The notes under the pieces were generated by a model. The model did no database searches, had not been told where the DNA came from, and saw nothing but the letters and a program-made list of their open reading frames with translations. The position numbers and the translations under genes are program-made. A stretch of DNA of 23,385 nt from Phycisphaeraceae bacterium (GTDB lineage: Bacteria; Planctomycetota; Phycisphaerae; Phycisphaerales; UBA1924), in assembly GCA_009827205.1 (NCBI GenBank), contig WUAK01000006.1, positions 1-23,385 on the forward strand, read 5' to 3'. Every line of letters begins with the position of its first letter. Positions within the stretch are counted from its first letter, which is position 1. Positions 16,056 through 22,880 of this stretch are shown piece by piece.

Positions 16056-18152
16056 TCAGTCTTCGTCGCCGTGGCCCTTGAACTGTGCAACGACCTCCGC
16101 CTGGATGTTGGGCGGTGTCTGCTCCGCATGGCTGAAGTCCATCGTGTACGAGCCGGACCCGGCTGTGATGCTCTTGAGCTGCGTCGAGTAGTTCTGAAGC
16201 TCGGCGAGCGGAGCCTGCGCCTTCACGATGACGGTGTCGGCGCTGATCATCTCCGTATCCTCGACCCGGCCCCGTTTCGTGGACAGGTCACCTGCGATAT
16301 CACCCATGTACGAGTTGGGGATCGTGACTTCAAGGTGTACGAAAGGCTCGAGCAGGATGGGCTTGGCCTTCTGCACCGCGTCGATGAACGCGCGCTTGCC
16401 TGCCTTGATGAACGCAACCTCCTTCGAGTCAACCGCGTGGAACTTGCCGTCGTACACCTCGACCTTGACGCCCGTCATCGGGTAGCCCGCGACAGCGCCG
16501 TCGCGGAGCACCTCGCGGATGCCCTTCTCGATGGCCGGGAGATACTGCTTGGGGATTGAGCCGCCAACGGTTGCGTTGACAAACTCAAACGCGGGCTCGT
16601 CCGCCGCGGCATCGTCGACATGAAGCGGCTCGACGCGGAGGTAGACCTCGCCGAACTCGCCCGAGCCGCCCGATTGTTTCTTGTGGCGGTGGTGCCCGTC
16701 TGCCTTACCGCTGACAGACTCCTTGAATGCGATCTTGGGGATCGACGTCTCGATTTCGACGCCGTACTGATCCTTGAGTTTCTCTTCGATGACTCTCAGG
16801 TGCAGCTCGCCCAGCCCTCGCATGACAGTCTGGTTCGTTGCCGCGATACGCTCGACGACGAGGCACGGGTCCTCTTCCATGAGCTTGTGAGTCGCGGGCG
16901 CAAACTTCGACTCGTCCTTGTGGTTCTTGAGTTCGACCGCGAGCCCGTACATGGGCTTGGGAAGCGGCAGTTTCTTAAGATGCACCCGGTCGGCATCGTG
17001 GTCGCCGTGAAGTACGGAACCGAAGTGAATGTCGTCGATCTTTGCGACCGCGCCGATATCGCCAGGTCCGAGCGCATCGACCTCTACGTTCTCTTTGCCA
17101 AGTCGTTTGTACAGGTGAGCGATGCGTACGGGCTTCTTCTGCGCACCGATGTAGACCTCGTCCTTGGGCCGGATCATGCCCTGGTGGACACGGAAAACGC
17201 CGAGCTTCCCGATGTGCTTATCGCTGGCAACCTTGAAGACGTGCGCGAGCAGCGGCTTGCCGGCATCGGCTTCGTACCCGTAATCACTCTCGTTGCCCTC
17301 GTCGTCCTCGTTCACGAAGGGTCTCGGGTTGCCCTCGAGCGGGCTTGGCATGTAATCAACCATCACGTGCATGAGATCGTCGATGCCAGAGCCCGATTTG
17401 GCCGAGCAGAAGCAGATCGGGACCAGGTGTCCCTCTCTCATGCACTGCTCGAACGCGGCGTGAAGCTTCTTCGGATCGAGCTCGCCGCCCTCGAAGTACG
17501 TTTCCGTGAGCGATTCATCGACCTCGACGACTTGTTCCTGGATCTGCTGGTGCGCCTCTTCAACGGAGCTGAAGACAGGTTCACCGTTCTCCGCGTGCTC
17601 GGCCTCGAACACGTTGATCACGTTCTCTCCGCCGGCTGTCGGCAGGTTGATGGGCAGGCACTCGGAGCCGAACGCGGTGCGTATGCGCTCGACGAGTGCT
17701 TCCAGATCGAGGTTGTCTTCGTCTATCTTGTTGATCACGATCGCGCGCGGGAGGTTTCGTTCTTTGGCAACATTGAATATGCGCCGTGTGACGGTCTCGA
17801 TGCCCTTGCCCGCGTCGATGACGACCATCGCCGTCTCAACACCCGGCAATGCCGCGATCGAGTGACCCAAGAAGTCAGCGAGTCCGGGCGTGTCGAGCAG
17901 GTTGACGGTGACCGCCTTGTCCGACATGTGACTCTTGGCGTCGAAGTGGACCATCGTCTGGCGCAGCGAGTGTTCGTGGTGGTGCTCTTCCTCGGACCAG
18001 TCACTAACTGTGTTCTTCTCCTCCACGGATCCCATCCGTTGGATGACGCCCGCTGAAAATAACAATCGCTCGGTGAGGGTGGTCTTCCCTGATCCACCGT
18101 GTCCAACAAGAGCGATGTTGCGAATTTCAGCAGGCGTACGTTCAGTGGCCAT
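16056..18152 (-). CDS. EF-G-like translational GTPase (EF-G paralogue)
   Basis: A 698-residue five-domain translational GTPase. It has P-loop GHGGSGKT at 17-24, DTPG at 87-90 and NKID at 141-144, then domain II, and domains III-V with a long match to EF-G, including HRHKKQSGGSGEFGEVYLRV, a wording of the EF-G-like/FusA2 group. Switch I is strongly altered: where EF-G has RGITI, this reads EEEHHHEHSLRQ (54-65). Paralogues of this group often differ from the main translocase in GTPase activity or role, so this is probably not the housekeeping FusA; no str-operon genes (rpsL, rpsG, tuf) flank it. The start ATG 18152 is set by GGAGG 10-12 nt upstream. A terminator follows. The leader may be about 195 nt if the TATACT promoter is real. 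Confidence 0.88.
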   Translation of the reverse strand: MATERTPAEIRNIALVGHGGSGKTTLTERLLFSAGVIQRMGSVEEKNTVSDWSEEEHHHEHSLRQTMVHFDAKSHMSDKAVTVNLLDTPGLADFLGHSIAALPGVETAMVVIDAGKGIETVTRRIFNVAKERNLPRAIVINKIDEDNLDLEALVERIRTAFGSECLPINLPTAGGENVINVFEAEHAENGEPVFSSVEEAHQQIQEQVVEVDESLTETYFEGGELDPKKLHAAFEQCMREGHLVPICFCSAKSGSGIDDLMHVMVDYMPSPLEGNPRPFVNEDDEGNESDYGYEADAGKPLLAHVFKVASDKHIGKLGVFRVHQGMIRPKDEVYIGAQKKPVRIAHLYKRLGKENVEVDALGPGDIGAVAKIDDIHFGSVLHGDHDADRVHLKKLPLPKPMYGLAVELKNHKDESKFAPATHKLMEEDPCLVVERIAATNQTVMRGLGELHLRVIEEKLKDQYGVEIETSIPKIAFKESVSGKADGHHRHKKQSGGSGEFGEVYLRVEPLHVDDAAADEPAFEFVNATVGGSIPKQYLPAIEKGIREVLRDGAVAGYPMTGVKVEVYDGKFHAVDSKEVAFIKAGKRAFIDAVQKAKPILLEPFVHLEVTIPNSYMGDIAGDLSTKRGRVEDTEMISADTVIVKAQAPLAELQNYSTQLKSITAGSGSYTMDFSHAEQTPPNIQAEVVAQFKGHGDED

Positions 18153-18355
18153 GGCAGCGGCCCTCCTTTCGAGGCAGCTCGCTGACCTTCGTCCATTGAC
18201 GCACGGGCGGGATGGGCGATGGTGGAGGCCGCGGGCGGCCAACACGTGTTGTGTATGGCGCGCCCTGTGCAACGAGGTCCGGCGTGTGATGCGGGCGCCC
18301 ACCAAAGCACCCCGCCGAGGCCCGCCCGTAAGGCGCACCTGTCTGGAACCAAACC

Positions 18356-18361
18356 AGTATA
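18356..18361 (-). promoter_or_regulatory. Possible -10 TATACT for the EF-G-like gene
   Basis: On the minus strand TATACT follows ATG, giving a TG just before the hexamer. It differs from TATAAT at one base. No convincing -35 is seen at the right distance. The resulting leader would be about 195 nt and include the double palindrome. Confidence 0.35.
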
Positions 18362-18420
18362 CATGATCTTCGCGATTGCGCCGACGCTTTCGAAACGAGA
18401 TAAACACAATGCGAACCACC

Positions 18421-18426
18421 TATCCT
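18421..18426 (+). promoter_or_regulatory. -10-like TATCCT, 5 nt before gltX
   Basis: A TANNNT hexamer 5 nt ahead of the ATG at 18432, with no Shine-Dalgarno between or before it. It fits leaderless transcription. Confidence 0.5.
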
Positions 18427-18431
18427 CTGCC

Positions 18432-20090
18432 ATGACCACCCCGATCACGCGTTTTGCTCCCTCGCCCACCGGACACCTCCACATCGGGGGCGCCAGAACC
18501 GCTTTGTTCTGCGCGGCTTACGCCAGGGGACAGTCGGGCAGGTTTGTGCTCCGCATCGAAGACACAGATCAGAAACGCTCCAGCGAAGCCGCCGCCGCGG
18601 GCATTCTCGACGACCTCGCCTGGCTCGGGATCTGCTGGGACGACGGTCCCGAAGCCCAGGGCTGCGGCGGGGATGATCGCAACGTCGGCCCGTACTACCA
18701 ATCCAAGCGTCGAGACATCTACGACCGTTACTTCGACAGGCTCATCCAACTCGGGCTTGCATACCCGGCGTTCGATACACCCGAAGAACTGGGCGAGATG
18801 CGCAAAGCCGCGGAGAAAGAGAAAAAGACCTTCATCTATCGGCAGTGCGCCGACTACGACCACGCCTCGGCTCTTGAGCGGGCAAACTCGGAAGAGCATG
18901 TGCTGCGCTTCAAGATGCCCGCCGAGGCGGTAACCGTCGACGACGAAGTGCTGGGCAAAGTCGTATTCCCTTACGAAGAACTCGATGACCTCGTCATCCG
19001 CAAGCGTGACGGCTTCCCGACGTATCACTTCGCGGTTGTCGTCGATGATCACGAGATGGGTGTCACGCATGTCGTCCGTGGGCAGGAGCACCTGAACAAC
19101 ACGCCGCGCCATGTAGCGATGATGAAAGCGCTCGGCATCGAGCGCCCGAGCTTTGCTCACCTGCCGCTGATCTTCAACCCTGATGGCTCCAAAATGAGTA
19201 AGCGTGACAAGGACAAGACCGTCCGCGCCGCGGTGAAGGCGGCGGGCAACATCTCGGAAACCGATGCGGGCGTGACCGCTGGCGAGTTCGCCCGCTGGCA
19301 GAAAGACAAGACCGTCCAGCTCCCCCAGCAGAATCTGATCGGGCTCGCAGACAAGCTCGATGTCGTGCTGCCCGAGATCGATGTCGAGGACTTCCGTCGG
19401 TCCGGCTACCTGCCTGAGGCGATCGTGAACTACATCGCGCTGCTCGGCTGGAATCCCGGCGAGCGTGACAGCGAGGGCAACGAGATCGAGCGGTTCGACC
19501 GCCCCTACCTCAATGAGAAGTTTGCGTTCGACCGCGTCGGCAAGAAAGCCAGCAAATTTGACCGAGAGAAACTCCGCGCGTTCAACTTCGACCTCATCAA
19601 GGCCATGGGTCCGGGCGATTTCGTGGATGCATGGCGCACCTGGTGCGAGAGGTACGACACCGGGCTGCTCGAAACACTCGACAGAGAGACCATGCTCATG
19701 CTCGCGCCCGCGGTTCAGCAGCGAGCGGTCACGCTCAGCGAGGCCCGAGTACCGATCGGATTCCTCTTCGCCGATACCGACTCGATCGAGTACGACGAGA
19801 AGGCGGTCGCCAAGCACGTGAACAAGGGCGAGCCTTCCGGACTCGAGCTCCTCAAGTCCTTCGCACCAGAGATCGCGGGCATCGATCCCTTCACGCCCGA
19901 TGGGATCGAGGCTTCGCTCGCGTCGTTCTGCGAGTCGAGCAACATCAAGCTCGGCAAGCTCGCACAGCCTATCCGAGTCGCGATGACAGGCAGCGCCGTC
20001 AGCCCGCCGCTCGGCGTCACGCTCGCAGCTCTTGGCAAGGACACCGTCCAGGCTCGCGTAACCAGGTTGCTCACAACTCTCGACACATGA
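18432..20090 (+). CDS. gltX: Glutamyl-tRNA synthetase with an insertion after KMSKS
   Basis: Class I synthetase that charges tRNA-Glu; 552 residues, longer than the usual ~470-490. RFAPSPTGHLHIGGAR (7-22) holds the HIGH-type signature and FVLRIEDTDQKRS follows. GQEHLNNTPRH and the KMSKS-type KMSKR (254-258) complete the active site. Between KMSKR and GYLPEAIVNYIALLGW (from 325) there are about 66 residues, where typical GluRS has about 12; the extra part (AAGNISETDAGVTAGEF and following) looks helical and charged. The C-terminal anticodon-binding domain follows. Whether it is discriminating cannot be read here; glnS in the same window suggests tRNA-Gln is charged directly. The start ATG 18432 begins the conserved block and has a -10-like hexamer instead of a ribosome binding site. 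It overlaps the pentapeptide-repeat gene by 4 bp. Confidence 0.95.
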   Translation: MTTPITRFAPSPTGHLHIGGARTALFCAAYARGQSGRFVLRIEDTDQKRSSEAAAAGILDDLAWLGICWDDGPEAQGCGGDDRNVGPYYQSKRRDIYDRYFDRLIQLGLAYPAFDTPEELGEMRKAAEKEKKTFIYRQCADYDHASALERANSEEHVLRFKMPAEAVTVDDEVLGKVVFPYEELDDLVIRKRDGFPTYHFAVVVDDHEMGVTHVVRGQEHLNNTPRHVAMMKALGIERPSFAHLPLIFNPDGSKMSKRDKDKTVRAAVKAAGNISETDAGVTAGEFARWQKDKTVQLPQQNLIGLADKLDVVLPEIDVEDFRRSGYLPEAIVNYIALLGWNPGERDSEGNEIERFDRPYLNEKFAFDRVGKKASKFDREKLRAFNFDLIKAMGPGDFVDAWRTWCERYDTGLLETLDRETMLMLAPAVQQRAVTLSEARVPIGFLFADTDSIEYDEKAVAKHVNKGEPSGLELLKSFAPEIAGIDPFTPDGIEASLASFCESSNIKLGKLAQPIRVAMTGSAVSPPLGVTLAALGKDTVQARVTRLLTTLDT

Positions 20091-20692
20091 CCGAGCCCCT
20101 GAAACAGTCCGAGATCGAAGCAGCAGAGGCAGCAGAACTGTCGCTCGCGGGTATCGACATCGATCCGGCTGGCAGCGATATCAAGCTGCACACATACAAG
20201 AAATCGCGCCTGATCGGTTCACACCCGAAGCTCATCCTGCGCGATACGACACTTGAGACATGCGATCTGCGCAACACCGCGCTCATGGACCTGCAGGCAT
20301 CACGTGTCGTCATCCGTGATTGCCAGCTGCTCGGCGTTGATGTTTCGGGCGCCACGCTGCGCGATCTTGTGTGCATCAACTGCCAGATCAGGCTCGGGCG
20401 CGCGTTCGGTGCGAAGTTCGAGCGCTGCTGGTTCGAGAATTGCGATCTCCGCGAGGCCGAGTTCGAAGAATCGCGTTTCGAGCGCGTCTCGTTCCGGGGC
20501 TGTGACCTTCGCCAGGCCCGGCTGCTCCGCTCGCCTCTCCGGCACGTGGACTTTCGGGGCAGCAGGGTTGAGGGCATCGCGGTGGGGCCCGAGGAACTCC
20601 GCGGGGCGGTGATCACGCCCGACCAGGCCGACGTTTTTGCGGCTGCAATGGGCCTTCGGGTGCTCCCAATGCCTGACGAGACAACGGGTTAA
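20087..20692 (+). CDS. Pentapeptide-repeat protein coupled to gltX
   Basis: A 201-residue protein. After an acidic 45-residue N-terminal part, residues 47-165 show a five-residue rhythm with Leu/Phe at the centre: LRDTTLETCDLRNTAL, FERCWFENCDLREAEFEESRF, FRGCDLRQARLL. This predicts a right-handed quadrilateral beta-helix. The last ~35 residues (GPEELRGAVITPDQADVFAAAMGLRVL) form the helical end often seen in such proteins. Known members include the gyrase-protecting Qnr/MfpA proteins, but most have no known function. The start ATG overlaps the gltX stop in ATGA, so it is translated with the synthetase. Several Cys residues (for example in RCWFENC) are striking for an intracellular beta-helix. 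Function is unknown; a link to tRNA-Glu charging is only suggested by layout. Confidence 0.85.
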   Translation: MTEPLKQSEIEAAEAAELSLAGIDIDPAGSDIKLHTYKKSRLIGSHPKLILRDTTLETCDLRNTALMDLQASRVVIRDCQLLGVDVSGATLRDLVCINCQIRLGRAFGAKFERCWFENCDLREAEFEESRFERVSFRGCDLRQARLLRSPLRHVDFRGSRVEGIAVGPEELRGAVITPDQADVFAAAMGLRVLPMPDETTG

Positions 20693-20746
20693 GGACTATC
20701 GGACAAATCAATACTGGTAAATGCAAGGATCGTTGGAACAATGACC

Positions 20747-20752
20747 TAGGAT
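20747..20752 (+). promoter_or_regulatory. Possible -10 TAGGAT upstream of the OYE gene
   Basis: A TANNNT hexamer 67 nt before the start codon at 20820, leaving a leader with the AAGGAG site. A weak TTGGAA lies too near to act as its -35. The 127-bp gap between the pentapeptide-repeat gene and this one shows no terminator. Confidence 0.3.
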
Positions 20753-20819
20753 GCTGGGTTCCCCCGGGCCCAGTGTCACGGGTTTGACAGAGCCCGGCAC
20801 CAGGAAGGAGACCCGCCAG

Positions 20820-21938
20820 ATGTCATCGCACACGAATCTGCTCAGCACCGTCTCGTTCGGCGAGATCGAATCACAGAACCGCGTCTTCATGGCTCCGCTG
20901 ACCCGCTCGCGCTCCCAGCAGCCGGGCGACATCCCCTGGGAGCTCAACACCGAGTACTACCGCCAGCGCGCAAGCTCTGGATTGATCATCACCGAGGCCA
21001 CACAGATCAGCCCGCAAGGCAAGGGCTACGCGTTCACGCCCGGCATTCACACAGAAGAACAAATCCAGGGCTGGAATAAGGTCACAGACGCTGTCCATGA
21101 AGAGGGCGGCAAGATTTTCCTCCAGCTCTGGCACGTCGGCAGGATCAGCCACACGGATCTGCAGCCAGACGGCGAGTCACCCGTCGCACCTTCTGCGATC
21201 CGCGCCGAATCGCAGACATACACCAGCAAGGAATCGGGCATGGTCCCGGTCTCTGAGCCGAGAGCACTCGATGCGAGCGAACTGCCAGACGTCGTTGAGC
21301 AGTTCCGCATCGGAGCCGAGAACGCCAAGAAAGCGGGCTTCGACGGTGTCGAGATCCACGGAGCCAACGGTTACTTGCTCGACCAGTTCACGCGCGACGG
21401 CTCAAACCAGCGCACCGATAGCTACGGCGGATCGGTCGCCAACCGGATCCGCTTGGCGCTCGAGGTCACGAGAGCTGTCGTCGAGGTCTTCGGCGCAGGC
21501 CGCGTCGGGTACCGCGTCAGCCCGCTCGGATTGTTCAACGACATCAACGACTCCAACCCCGCCGAGACGTTTGGTGAGCTTGCGACCGAGCTCGGCAAGC
21601 TCAACCTCGCGTACATCCACACCGTCGAGGCCTTCGCGGGCATGGTCCGCGACGACGAGAACGAGCGTGTGCACGCGGTTGTCCGCGAGAACTTCAAGAA
21701 CGCGGGCGGCGGGATCTACATCGGCAACGGCGGGCTCACGCCCGAGGACGCCGAACAGCGCATCAGAGATGGCAAGGCCGACGCGGTCGCCTTCGGGACA
21801 CTGTACATCGGCAATCCAGACCTCCCTGAGCGCATCGCAGCAGGCGGCCCGTTCAACGAAGCCGATCAATCCACGTACTACGGCGGGGACGCGACGGGCT
21901 ACACCGATTACCCGGCGCTCGAGGAAGTCGCCGGCTGA
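20820..21938 (+). CDS. Old yellow enzyme family alkene reductase (NemA-like)
   Basis: A 372-residue FMN-dependent TIM-barrel oxidoreductase, close in wording to N-ethylmaleimide reductase and related ene-reductases. It uses NAD(P)H to reduce activated C=C bonds of enals, maleimides or nitro compounds. MAPLTRSRS (24-32) binds the flavin. HGANGYLLDQF has the His180/Asn183 pair that holds the substrate's carbonyl, and Tyr185. DSYGGSVANRIR (200-211) and GNGGLTPEDAE (FMN phosphate region) complete the fold. Such enzymes often answer electrophile stress, but no regulator is adjacent here. The start ATG 20820 follows an AAGGAG about 12 nt upstream, a little far; the in-frame ATG at 20751 overlaps the TAGGAT hexamer. 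Its last 31 bp overlap the convergent gene. Confidence 0.93.
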   Translation: MSSHTNLLSTVSFGEIESQNRVFMAPLTRSRSQQPGDIPWELNTEYYRQRASSGLIITEATQISPQGKGYAFTPGIHTEEQIQGWNKVTDAVHEEGGKIFLQLWHVGRISHTDLQPDGESPVAPSAIRAESQTYTSKESGMVPVSEPRALDASELPDVVEQFRIGAENAKKAGFDGVEIHGANGYLLDQFTRDGSNQRTDSYGGSVANRIRLALEVTRAVVEVFGAGRVGYRVSPLGLFNDINDSNPAETFGELATELGKLNLAYIHTVEAFAGMVRDDENERVHAVVRENFKNAGGGIYIGNGGLTPEDAEQRIRDGKADAVAFGTLYIGNPDLPERIAAGGPFNEADQSTYYGGDATGYTDYPALEEVAG

Positions 21939-22825
21939 TCGACCTCGCGATTGAGCTTGTATCTCAACTCGAACACCCTCGCGCCGAACCAACGAAAGTT
22001 GTGCTCGGCTCGCAGGGTGTTCTCTTTATCCACGAACACTCGGATGCGCTCGGTCGCGGATCGCACGAACCGTGCGTGCCCGATGCCGTTGTCGCCGCGC
22101 AGTGTGAAGTAGAAACCCGGGTCACCAAATCGTCTCCCTCTGGAGATCAGCTCCAGTGAGCCGTCACTCTTGGCAACCGGTCGCAGGATGACAGTCGCTG
22201 AGCCGTTCGGGAGTGGAAACGCGACGTGCACGCAGGGCACGCCAAGACCAGGAGGAACCGCGGTCGAGTAGTACCCGAGATAGACAGTTGAGTCCGAGCC
22301 CACAAGCCTGCGGCGCCAGAGCGAGCACCGGTGCAGGCCAGACTCGTCGCGCATCGGCACAACCTCGCTGGTCATCCCGTTGCTCGTGTCCAGCGGGTCG
22401 AGGGGGATGTTGAGCTGGCCGAGCCTTCTGCTGAACATCCACGAGAGCATCCTGCCGAACGGCTGGAAGTGCAGCGCCCACTTGCTCCAGATATCCATCG
22501 AGTAGGCGCTGGTGCGTTCGTAGAACGAAGCGACCTCAGGATGCACTTGCTCGGGATCGAACGTCTCGGATGCGAGGCCGTCAAACCGCTCGACCAATCC
22601 TGCACTCGTCGCGGGTGAGGTGGTTAGCCCCATGCGCTGTGCGATCCCAGCGACGGGGTCGGTTTCATGGCCCGTGTTCAGCCACGGAGAGTCGAGCCAG
22701 GCATGCTCAGCCCAGGCAACCTTTCGGCCCGTGGTTCGCACCCACACCTGCGTCGCGTGGTCGGTGAGATAGCCACGCTTGGTGCCGAGCCAGAGATTCG
22801 GGCTGGTCGGGGCTGTGGTCATCAT
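21908..22825 (-). CDS. Conserved-looking uncharacterised 305-residue protein
   Basis: I cannot assign a function. The protein has no signal peptide or membrane helix. Segments that look constrained are FDPEQVHPEVASFYERTSAY (about 91-110), FQPFGRMLSWMFSRRLGQLN and, in the C-terminal half, a beta-rich part with FPLPNGSATVILRPV, GDPGFYFTLRG and FRWFGARVFELRYKL. The C-terminal half could be a ligand-binding beta-barrel or START-like cup, but that is a guess. Tandem ATG codons at 22825 and 22822 make the start uncertain by one residue. There is no Shine-Dalgarno; TACGAT ends 4 nt upstream. Its 3' end overlaps the OYE gene by 31 bp tail to tail, and it diverges from glnS across 55 bp. Confidence 0.75.
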   Translation of the reverse strand: MMTTAPTSPNLWLGTKRGYLTDHATQVWVRTTGRKVAWAEHAWLDSPWLNTGHETDPVAGIAQRMGLTTSPATSAGLVERFDGLASETFDPEQVHPEVASFYERTSAYSMDIWSKWALHFQPFGRMLSWMFSRRLGQLNIPLDPLDTSNGMTSEVVPMRDESGLHRCSLWRRRLVGSDSTVYLGYYSTAVPPGLGVPCVHVAFPLPNGSATVILRPVAKSDGSLELISRGRRFGDPGFYFTLRGDNGIGHARFVRSATERIRVFVDKENTLRAEHNFRWFGARVFELRYKLNREVDQPATSSSAG

Positions 22826-22829
22826 TGTG

Positions 22830-22835
22830 ATCGTA
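22830..22835 (-). promoter_or_regulatory. -10-like TACGAT, 4 nt (or 7 nt) before the 305-residue protein
   Basis: On the minus strand a TANNNT hexamer sits 4 nt from the first and 7 nt from the second of two tandem ATG codons, with no ribosome binding site. The second ATG gives the spacing closest to the other cases. Confidence 0.45.
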
Positions 22836-22869
22836 GGGGATGTGTCGCATCGGACGGCTGCATCCGCAC

Positions 22870-22875
22870 TATCAT
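22870..22875 (+). promoter_or_regulatory. -10-like TATCAT, 5 nt before glnS
   Basis: TATCAT ends 5 nt before the glnS ATG. No Shine-Dalgarno is present, fitting a leaderless message. The -35 region is not consensus. It faces the TACGAT element 35 bp away in a compact divergent promoter. Confidence 0.5.
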
Positions 22876-22880
22876 CGCCC

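Larger units (their letters stand above)
18153..18431. other. 279-bp divergent intergenic region with two abutting palindromes
   Basis: The longest non-coding stretch. It holds the EF-G-like gene's Shine-Dalgarno and possible promoter, the gltX -10, and, at 18227-18250, two dyads back to back: GGCCGC-GG-GCGGCC and the perfect 10-mer AACACGTGTT. No small gene with a credible start is seen; the frames through it continue into the neighbouring genes. Confidence 0.5.

Noticed and set aside
16620..18056. 478-codon open frame antisense to the EF-G-like gene
   Set aside because: It lies wholly inside a gene with clear GTPase motifs; long antisense frames are expected in GC-rich DNA, and its composition (Asp/Val/Leu/Arg) shows no domain.
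18420..19817. 465-codon open frame antisense to gltX
   Set aside because: It mirrors a clear glutamyl-tRNA synthetase and has no recognisable motif or ribosome site.
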